Shown: positions 15,595-21,110 of the stretch, one piece after another
How positions within the stretch are numbered: the stretch's first letter is position 1
Layout of the letters: every line of letters begins with the position of its first letter
DNA from: JBBQRS01 sp038214535
Lineage (GTDB): Bacteria > Chloroflexota > Anaerolineae > CG2-30-64-16
Length of the DNA stretch: 21,110 nucleotides
Direction of reading: 5' to 3'
NCBI GenBank assembly: GCA_038214535.1
Contig: JBBQRS010000085.1
Span: 1-21,110, forward strand
Position numbers and translations under genes: made by a program
The notes under the pieces: model-generated
What the model was told of the DNA's origin: nothing
Databases searched by the model: none
What the model saw: only the letters and a program-made list of their open reading frames with translations

Positions 15595-15684
15595 GGTGGG
15601 GTCCTCCGTGTATCGTGCTGTGTTCATTTTAGCACAGAAACACGGCGTATCCGCACTTGAAACGCGCCTCTCAAGCGGAAGCCC

Positions 15685-15721
15685 TTCCGCATCCTGCGAC
15701 TCTTGAGTGTGTGATGCGGAA
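15685..15721. promoter_or_regulatory. Inverted repeat upstream of the restriction-modification genes
   Basis: TTCCGCATC (15685-15693) and GATGCGGAA (15713-15721) are perfect 9-bp arms separated by 19 bases, and CTCAAG/CTTGAG arms also occur nearby. It lies between the two divergent transcription units. It could be an operator or a hairpin; no dedicated controller gene is present. Confidence 0.35.
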
Positions 15722-15801
15722 AGATCTCGCATAAGTCGTTGTTCGGTCCGACCGCGTCGAGCTTGAACAGAATGGCGTGTGCAGAACCCTCACGATCCGA
15801 G

Positions 15802-15814
15802 TATAATAGCCTAT
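15802..15814 (+). promoter_or_regulatory. -10 box placing the start at or next to the methyltransferase ATG (leaderless)
   Basis: A perfect TATAAT at 15802-15807 is followed after only 7 bases by the ATG at 15815. At the usual spacing transcription would begin at or beside the A of the ATG, leaving no room for a ribosome site. The -35 region is weak. Confidence 0.65.
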
Positions 15815-17062
15815 ATGACCAAGACACCAGCAAGTAAACAATATGAGCCTCAGCCAACTTTCATAGATCTGTTTTGCGGTGCGGGAGGCTTATCATTGGG
15901 CTTTCAAGAAGCAAATTTCAAGTGTGTTTGTGCCATTGATAATAATGCCTCTGCCATTCTCACGTACCAAAACAACTTTCAAGATCATATCGGGCAAAGT
16001 GATATCACCGAAAACGTCCCTTTACCCGTTGCCGACGTGATTATTGGAGGCCCACCCTGTCAGGGTTTTTCATCAGCAGGAATGAGACGAACTGACGACA
16101 AGCGTAACAGCCTCGTACGGGTTTTTTCTGAACTTGTCGCCCGTCAAAAACCCAGCGCTTTTGTTTTCGAGAATGTTGAAGGTTTCCTTACATCAAGCAA
16201 TGGAGATCGAGTATTCGATCTGTTGGACCCATTGATCGAGTCTGGTTATCACATCCACCTGCGCAAAATTAATGCTGCGAACTATGGTATTCCTCAACAT
16301 CGCAAACGCGTTCTCGCAATAGGTGGTCTCGGATGGGATCCTGTCTTTCCAGAACCGACACACATGGCATTCGGGGCGCCTGGGGCGGCAAAAGCTCACA
16401 GACACCTTCCACCATGTCCTACACTGGCACATGCCCTGGATGGACTGCCAACACCCGCGGAGAGACCGCCAGGAGTTCCTCAAGGGCACTATACACGTCA
16501 ACCCTCAGAAATAGATCTCAAACGCATTCAACTACTTCAACCTGGGCAAACCATGAAAGATTTACCTGACGAACTTTGGCACGACAGTTACCGCCGCCGA
16601 GCTTATCGCAGAGTCATGGATGGCACTCCAACCGAACGTCGCGGAGGAGCACCATTTGGTCTTCGCAGGTTGTACAGTGACCAGCCATCCAAGGCAATTA
16701 CCAGTGGTGCAATTTCTGAATTTATACATCCAACAGAGGATCGGTTCCTTACTCTGCGAGAGTGCGCCAGAATACAGACTTTCCCCGATAGCTTCGTGTT
16801 TATTGGCAACGTGGCCGAGTGTACTATTCAAATCGGCAATGCTGTACCACCTCGACTTGCCGAGATTGTTGCAAGTGGATTGAAAGAAAGCCTCTTATCT
16901 AATCCAGCTTGCACGTATGCCCAGGGAAAGTTACTCACATTTATACCTACAGTCTCCTCTGGGAAAAGCCCGGCGCTCAGGGCACTATGCGAGCGAGTTG
17001 AAGCTAGATACTTGGCCGAGCTTCACTACATTGAAAAGGAACAACTCACACTATGGCACTAA
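15815..17062 (+). CDS. C5-cytosine DNA methyltransferase of a type II restriction system
   Basis: This 415-residue enzyme methylates cytosine C5 in a specific DNA site to protect it from the partner nuclease. Motifs appear in standard order: I FIDLFCGAGG (16-25), IV GGPPCQGFS with catalytic Cys82, VI ENVEGF (119-124), VIII QHRKR (161-165) and X GNAVPP (341-346). The recognition region lies between VIII and IX (about 195-295). A C-terminal tail of about 55 residues follows motif X. The start at 15815 begins just before motif I; a GTG at 15779 is in frame but lies upstream of the -10 box. Codons are AT-richer than in flanking genes, suggesting transfer. The stop overlaps the start of the nuclease gene by 10 bp. 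Site specificity cannot be assigned from sequence. Confidence 0.95.
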   Translation: MTKTPASKQYEPQPTFIDLFCGAGGLSLGFQEANFKCVCAIDNNASAILTYQNNFQDHIGQSDITENVPLPVADVIIGGPPCQGFSSAGMRRTDDKRNSLVRVFSELVARQKPSAFVFENVEGFLTSSNGDRVFDLLDPLIESGYHIHLRKINAANYGIPQHRKRVLAIGGLGWDPVFPEPTHMAFGAPGAAKAHRHLPPCPTLAHALDGLPTPAERPPGVPQGHYTRQPSEIDLKRIQLLQPGQTMKDLPDELWHDSYRRRAYRRVMDGTPTERRGGAPFGLRRLYSDQPSKAITSGAISEFIHPTEDRFLTLRECARIQTFPDSFVFIGNVAECTIQIGNAVPPRLAEIVASGLKESLLSNPACTYAQGKLLTFIPTVSSGKSPALRALCERVEARYLAELHYIEKEQLTLWH

Positions 17063-18063
17063 CCCAATCACAGAAGGTGCTTATTGAGAAGACTCGAGCT
17101 TTGGGGGGAGGCGAACTTGCAACCGGACTGAGTGATGAAGCGTGCGTGTTCATTGTTGCGACGATAGCACGAGATCTTGACCTGCTCGAAGAGTTCCCGG
17201 AAATAGACATGGCCTTTCCTGATTTTTTCCAGGAACCCGATCCTCGAAATCTGGAGATTCATGGCCTTGATTTCAATGTTCTCATTGAACGACTGTTCAA
17301 TCTAGCGCCTGATGCCGACACATATTTTGCTTGTCTTGGTACACTTCAGAAAAGCCGCCTGAAATATGCGCGCATCCTAGAGTATCAACCGATACCTACG
17401 ATGGATCAAGTTGGGCCAAGAGCATTGCTACAATATGGTCAATTGGATCCCAGAGCTTTAGCCGGGTTTTTGTTTTGGAGAAAATGGCTTTTCGACGTTG
17501 ATAATAGGGCAGGTCAAGAAACAGGCTATCTCTTTGAACCTATCATTGCCAATGCGATTGGAGGAGAAGCATTTGGAGCCAGGAAAAGTCCAATCCAAAG
17601 ACATGGCGATCGAACGAAGGGGCGCCAAGTAGATTGTATTCGAAATAAACTGGCATACGAGATCAAAATCCGAGTAACAATTGCTGCTTCTGGTCAAGGT
17701 CGGTGGCGAGAAGAATTAGATTTTCCAATTGACTGCAAGGAGAGTGGTTTCAAGCCAGTTCTGATTGTACTTGACCCAACTAATAATCCCAAACTTGTTG
17801 AGCTAGTTGCAGCTTTCACGAAAGTTGGCGGCGAGGCGTATGTTGGTAAGGAAGCGTGGCATCATCTGGAAGAGGAAGCCGGTGACGTTATGTGCGTTTT
17901 TCTTGAAAAATACGTAAAGGCCCCAATGCTACATGTGCTGGACTCTGCACCGGAAGAACTTCCCGACATCACCCTCAAGATGCGTGATGACAAATTCAGC
18001 ATCTCACTTGAAGGTGAGGTATCTGAGTTTAAAAGATCCCTGGGTGACTCCGGCTACGCGTGA
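17053..18063 (+). CDS. Type II restriction endonuclease (PD-(D/E)XK), possibly ApaLI-like
   Basis: This 336-residue protein is translationally coupled to the methyltransferase, its ATG lying inside the last codons of that gene. The active-site pattern is Asp194 ... Glu203-x-Lys205 in RQVDCIRNKLAYEIKIRV, the D-(x8)-ExK form of PD-(D/E)XK nucleases. The following TIAASGQGRWREELDF and FKPVLIVLDPTNNPKL segments look like an ordered nuclease core. From memory the wording resembles the ApaLI-like family, but this is not verified, so the target site is left open. The N-terminal 150 residues are helical and probably contribute to dimerisation or DNA reading. AT-rich codon use matches the methyltransferase, so the pair probably arrived together. 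Placement after the methylase favours protection before cleavage. Confidence 0.88.
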   Translation: MALTQSQKVLIEKTRALGGGELATGLSDEACVFIVATIARDLDLLEEFPEIDMAFPDFFQEPDPRNLEIHGLDFNVLIERLFNLAPDADTYFACLGTLQKSRLKYARILEYQPIPTMDQVGPRALLQYGQLDPRALAGFLFWRKWLFDVDNRAGQETGYLFEPIIANAIGGEAFGARKSPIQRHGDRTKGRQVDCIRNKLAYEIKIRVTIAASGQGRWREELDFPIDCKESGFKPVLIVLDPTNNPKLVELVAAFTKVGGEAYVGKEAWHHLEEEAGDVMCVFLEKYVKAPMLHVLDSAPEELPDITLKMRDDKFSISLEGEVSEFKRSLGDSGYA

Positions 18064-18126
18064 TCCGAGCCTACAACGCCTCCCGGCCAACCTCTCCATA
18101 GCGAGAAAGCCCATAGGAGTACCAAA

Positions 18127-18651
18127 ATGAGTGTTCCCTGGAAAACGATCATCTGGAGTCAGTTTGGAGCGGCAATAGACACGCTCGACGATATGGTCTG
18201 CGCGTGTCCCGACGAGCTATGGCGCGGACGGTTGTGGGACAATGCCGTCGCGCGATCCGAGTATGCCGAGTTCTGGTATCGCGTCTATCACGCGCTGTTC
18301 TGGCTCGACCTGTACCTGACCGGCGCGGAGGAAGGTTTCATGCCCCCCGCCCCCTTCGAACTGATCGAGATGGCGGAAGACGATCTGCCTGAAAGAGTCT
18401 ATACCAGAGATGAACTCCTGGCCTATCTCCAGTACGGGCGCGAGCGGTGCCGGACGACGATCGAGACGCTGACGGACGAGGCTGCGCAAGCGCGATGCCG
18501 CTTTCCCTGGGGCGAGGTCAGTTTCGTGGAATTGCAGCTCTACAACATGCGCCATGTCCAAGAAATTGCGGCGCAGTTGAGTCTGTTCCTCGGACAAAAC
18601 GGCGTTTCGGTCCTCGACTATGTTCCCACCGCCAGAAACAGCGCAGCCTGA
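18127..18651 (+). CDS. DinB-like four-helix-bundle protein
   Basis: This 174-residue protein has the helical layout of the DinB/YfiT superfamily, metal-binding proteins often acting in thiol transfer or detoxification; the name comes from a DNA-damage-inducible Bacillus gene. Metal-ligand candidates are His55 in YRVYHALFWLDLY and His143 in NMRHVQEIAAQL, the latter in the usual C-terminal HxxE-type position. A third ligand is not obvious, so metal binding is uncertain. AGGAG lies 6 bases before the ATG. It begins 63 bp after the nuclease on the same strand but returns to the GC-rich composition of the host, so it is probably outside the restriction island. No LexA-type box was noticed upstream. 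Confidence 0.82.
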   Translation: MSVPWKTIIWSQFGAAIDTLDDMVCACPDELWRGRLWDNAVARSEYAEFWYRVYHALFWLDLYLTGAEEGFMPPAPFELIEMAEDDLPERVYTRDELLAYLQYGRERCRTTIETLTDEAAQARCRFPWGEVSFVELQLYNMRHVQEIAAQLSLFLGQNGVSVLDYVPTARNSAA

Positions 18652-18758
18652 CACAGCGTGTACCGGACGTATGGGGTTCTGCGGCATTTCCAAGCTACCA
18701 TGCACGACGCGAAACCCAGCTCGAAGAGTACGCGCCCTGGTTAGCCATCCTCATCACC

Positions 18759-20387
18759 GTGATGGGTGGCTTCCTGCGCGTGCTGCTCCTCGGCAGCAAG
18801 GGCATGTGGCTGGATGAGACGTTCAGCGTCTGGCTGGCCGGCCACAGCGTCGGCGAGATGCTGGGTTGGCTCGTCAGGATTGACCAGCACCCGCCCCTCT
18901 ACTATCTCCTGCTCCACGGCTGGCTCGCCCTCGGCGGGGACGCCCCCTATCACGTCCGGCTGCTCTCCGTCCTCTTCGGCGCGGCCGCCATCCCGGTCAT
19001 CTACCTGATCGGCGTGCGCATCTCCGGCGTGGTGATGGGGCTGGCGGCGGCCCTGCTCCTGGCGCTCTCGCCGTTCCACATCTACTACGCGCAGGAAGCG
19101 CGCATGTACACCCTGCTGACCTTCAACGCCGCCGTCGCGATCTATGCCCTGGTCCGACTGCTCACGGATCCCCGCGCCGTCAATCCCATCGGCGGGCAGT
19201 TCCGCGCCTATCTGCACGCCTGGCGCACCGCCGGACCGGTCGCGCCCGATCCCAACGCCGCGTTCAGTCTTAAGGATCAGCTCCCCCCGCCAACCGGATG
19301 GCGCGCCTGGACCTCCCGCCATCGTCCGCCGCCCATCGAGACCATGGCGACCGACCTCGCCTGGGTTGCCTTCGTCGCCTTCTCGGCGGCGACCCTCTAC
19401 AGCCACAATACGGCGATCCTCTTTTCCCTCGCTGCCAATATCTTCGTGCCGGGGCTGATGCTGTTTCAAAGGACAAAACCATCCGGGGCGCAACCGGCCT
19501 TCCGTGCGCCCTCCCCCGGAAACTGGGCCAGGGCGCAGGTGGCGATCTTCTTGCTGTGGAGTCCCTGGCTCTTCTTCTTCATCCGGCAGGCCGGCGCAGT
19601 CTATCGGCGGTTCTGGATTCCCGCGCCAACCTGGGACGTCGTGCTCCAGACGCTGAGTTCCTTCCTGAATGCGTCCGCGCCCATGCCGGCCGGCCAGGCG
19701 ACGTTCATTTGGGGTCTCTACGGGCTGGCGCTCGGTCTGGGCCTGCTGCATTTTCGGAAACACATCGCGCAATTCGTATTTCTGGCGACCCTATTCGTGG
19801 TTCCCCTCGCGGGTGAGCTGCTCGTGAGCATCTGGCGGCCGATCTTTTATGATCGCACGCTAATCTGGATCACGATTCCCCTCTTCCTGCTGCTGGCGGC
19901 GGGGATCGTGCAACTAAGGTTCCGTTTCCTGATGGTCCTGGTCGTGGGGTTTTTCGCCACAGTCAACTTGTTTTCCATCGGCGATTATCAGCGGTTCTAT
20001 CAAAAAGAGGATTGGAGCACGCCGGCCGGTTATGTCGCCAACTTCGCGCAGGAAGGGGATCTGATCCTTTTCAACTCCAACTTCGTGGCAATCCCGTTCG
20101 ACTACTATTTCAAGCCTTATGAAGACCTCTACGCGATCCAGGTGGAGAAACAGGGCGTGCCGCGCGATCCCTTCGCCAGTGGTATACTGGAGCCCGAGAT
20201 GACGCCCGCCGACATCCCCGCGCTAAACGCATTGGTGCGCGGGCACGACCGGGTCTGGCTGGTCTACAGCCACGACTCCTACACCGATCCGCGGGGGCTG
20301 ATCCCGCAGACGCTGGCCGCGCAGAAGAAATTGATCCAGGAACGCGATTTTTACGGGGGTCAGGTGCAACTCTATGGAAATCGCTGA
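18759..20387 (+). CDS. GT39-family membrane glycosyltransferase (N-terminus uncertain)
   Basis: This polytopic GT-C glycosyltransferase resembles ArnT/PMT enzymes, which move a sugar from a polyprenyl-phosphate carrier to a lipid or protein at the outer membrane face. The first periplasmic loop has the Asp-Glu pair in GMWLDETFSVWLA. The motifs HPPLYYLLLHGW and SPFHIYYAQEARMYTLLTF are typical. About ten hydrophobic segments are followed by a soluble C-terminus. The start is a problem: the frame is open back to 18447, but that overlaps the DinB-like gene by 200 bp. After that gene's stop the only usual in-frame starts are GTG 18759 and ATG 18762, which cut into the first membrane helix (EYAPWLAILITVMGGFLRVL). 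An out-of-frame ATG at 18700 could be the true start if one base is missing near 18712-18722. The acceptor is unknown. Confidence 0.85.
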   Translation: MMGGFLRVLLLGSKGMWLDETFSVWLAGHSVGEMLGWLVRIDQHPPLYYLLLHGWLALGGDAPYHVRLLSVLFGAAAIPVIYLIGVRISGVVMGLAAALLLALSPFHIYYAQEARMYTLLTFNAAVAIYALVRLLTDPRAVNPIGGQFRAYLHAWRTAGPVAPDPNAAFSLKDQLPPPTGWRAWTSRHRPPPIETMATDLAWVAFVAFSAATLYSHNTAILFSLAANIFVPGLMLFQRTKPSGAQPAFRAPSPGNWARAQVAIFLLWSPWLFFFIRQAGAVYRRFWIPAPTWDVVLQTLSSFLNASAPMPAGQATFIWGLYGLALGLGLLHFRKHIAQFVFLATLFVVPLAGELLVSIWRPIFYDRTLIWITIPLFLLLAAGIVQLRFRFLMVLVVGFFATVNLFSIGDYQRFYQKEDWSTPAGYVANFAQEGDLILFNSNFVAIPFDYYFKPYEDLYAIQVEKQGVPRDPFASGILEPEMTPADIPALNALVRGHDRVWLVYSHDSYTDPRGLIPQTLAAQKKLIQERDFYGGQVQLYGNR

Positions 20388-20391
20388 TTAA

Positions 20392-20446
20392 TTAGAATCC
20401 ATCCGAAAACTCCTGGATGATCACACATGCCCTTCGTAGTTGCGGC
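20392..20446 (+). repeat. Right copy of the 55-bp long-distance inverted repeat
   Basis: Reverse complement of 80-134 with one mismatch. It is also the left half of the palindromic element at 20399-20519. Confidence 0.9.
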
Positions 20447-20519
20447 GTTATGCGCGGTACGGCTCTCCAGCGGCTAAAGCCGCAACTACGAAGGAGAGCG
20501 CCGCGCAGTTTTCGGATAG
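20399..20519. repeat. MITE- or REP-like palindromic element
   Basis: Outer arms ATCCGAAAACT (20401-20411) and AGTTTTCGGAT (20507-20517) are perfect complements. Inner arms CTTCGTAGTTGCGGC (20432-20446) and GCCGCAACTACGAAG (20479-20493) are too. The centre holds GCTCTCC/GGAGAGC around GCGGCT/AGCCGC. The element lies between GT39 and the SnoaL-like gene. It encodes nothing and would be mobilised, if at all, in trans. Confidence 0.8.
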
Positions 20520-20549
20520 ATGCCTGGAATTATCCGGGAGGATTCCATT

Positions 20550-20936
20550 GTGACCGCACAAACCGAGCGGAACAAAGAGACGGTCGTGGCGTTCTATGAC
20601 CTGATGTTCAACCAATGTCAACCGGCTGAGGCCATGGCGCGTTACGCGGGCGATGCCTATACCCAGCACAATCCCGGCGTCGCGGACGGCAAAGCGGCGT
20701 TCATTGACTACTTCGAGCGGATGGCGCGGGAATATCCGGGCAAGCGCGTCCATTTCAAGCGGATCATCGCCGAGGGGAACTACGTGGTCTTACACTGTCA
20801 CCAACAGTGGCCGGGCGACGATGACTGGGCCGGGATAGACATCTTCCGACTCGATGACGACGGCAAGGTCATCGAACACTGGGACGTGTTGCAACGCGTG
20901 CCCGAAACGTCGGCCAACGCCAACACCATGTTCTAG
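20550..20936 (+). CDS. SnoaL/NTF2-like protein
   Basis: This 128-residue protein has the alpha+beta cone pattern of SnoaL-like polyketide-cyclase/NTF2 relatives: an N-terminal helix ETVVAFYDLMFNQCQPAEAM, then YAGDAYTQHNPGVADG, FKRIIAEGNYVVLHCHQQW, and a closing IFRLDDDGKVIEHWDVLQ strand pair. Members are small single-domain enzymes or binding proteins of varied function, so no reaction is assigned. The GTG at 20550 was chosen because GGGAGGA lies 7 bases upstream; an in-frame ATG at 20520 lies next to the palindromic repeat and has no ribosome site. The repeat at 20399-20519 separates it from GT39. Confidence 0.87.
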   Translation: MTAQTERNKETVVAFYDLMFNQCQPAEAMARYAGDAYTQHNPGVADGKAAFIDYFERMAREYPGKRVHFKRIIAEGNYVVLHCHQQWPGDDDWAGIDIFRLDDDGKVIEHWDVLQRVPETSANANTMF

Positions 20937-20937
20937 A

Positions 20938-20973
20938 AATCTACCCAAAAACTGCGCAACACCCCTTCGTAGT
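20938..20973. repeat. Degenerate copy of the ATCCGAAAACT/CTTCGTAGT repeat at the window end
   Basis: ATCTACCCAAAAACTGCGC followed by CCCTTCGTAGT matches one arm of 20399-20519 with substitutions, then breaks off into a run of G. It begins two bases after the SnoaL-like stop codon. Confidence 0.7.
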
Positions 20974-21110
20974 GGGGGGGGGGAGGCCGCAGTAAACCCC
21001 CCCAACCCGGGGGACCGCCCCCACACAGGGGCAAAAACGCTGGTGGTGATTGACACAACAAACCAAAAACACGTGGTGGTGATTTAATGAAAAAGGGGGG
21101 GGGTGATAGA
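20974..21110. other. Low-quality or low-complexity contig end
   Basis: Runs of G and C (from 20974, around 21000, and 21095-21103) and a repeated GTGGTGGTGATT motif are unlike the rest of the window. No gene is supported. This probably reflects consensus errors where the assembly ended in a repeat. Confidence 0.6.

Noticed and set aside
18447..18758. Extended GT39 start at 18447
   Set aside because: It would overlap the well-supported DinB-like gene by about 200 bp in another frame and reads as unrelated Arg/Ser-rich sequence.
20974..21087. Short open frames in the last 140 bases
   Set aside because: The sequence is homopolymer-rich and probably erroneous; no ribosome site or recognisable protein pattern is present.

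Overview
The window is GC-rich bacterial DNA that most resembles a member of the Chloroflexota. This is an inference from three things. A LexA-type operator of the Gram-positive/Dehalococcoides form (GAAC-N4-GTTC) is present. There are many short dispersed intergenic repeats. The gene set (secreted subtilase with a DUF11-like repeat, GT39 membrane glycosyltransferase, large type IIG restriction enzyme) also fits. No rRNA, tRNA or CRISPR array is visible. Both window ends run into copies of one dispersed repeat, and the right end carries long G runs, so this looks like a contig from a fragmented assembly.

Layout. Positions 1-2330 (minus strand): a near-consensus sigma70 promoter with a perfect LexA-like palindrome in its spacer (2299-2328). 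It drives a folded RNA with a three-way junction ending in a T6 tract (about 2125-2292), followed by a phage-type terminase pair (terS 1713-2012, terL 211-1671) with no other phage gene in view. Positions 2640-3300: a YceI-family protein and a hairpin array with an intrinsic terminator. Positions 3413-8322: a 1353-residue type IIG restriction-methylation protein whose target-recognition segment is AT-richer than the rest, then a membrane-anchored protein of unknown function. Positions 8202-9155 (minus): an ABC exporter with an internal deletion. Positions 9298-10506 (minus): a PLP-dependent Cys/Met-metabolism enzyme. Positions 10812-14156 (minus): a secreted subtilisin-like protease with a clear promoter, and an intrinsic terminator beyond its end. 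Positions 14533-15594 (minus): a cysteine-rich 2x[4Fe-4S] protein. Positions 15815-18063 (plus): an AT-richer type II restriction-modification pair, C5-cytosine methyltransferase and restriction endonuclease, overlapping by 10 bp and apparently expressed from a leaderless promoter. Positions 18127-20936 (plus): a DinB-like protein, a GT39 glycosyltransferase with an unclear N-terminus, and a SnoaL/NTF2-like protein.

The genes form no single pathway. The window mixes housekeeping or secreted functions (PLP enzyme, protease, ferredoxin-like protein, GT39) with defence and mobile material (two unrelated restriction systems, a terminase remnant, several repeat families). The most unusual element is the SOS-type promoter plus structured RNA upstream of the terminase genes. 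The second is the 55-bp inverted repeat whose two copies bracket about 20.3 kb.
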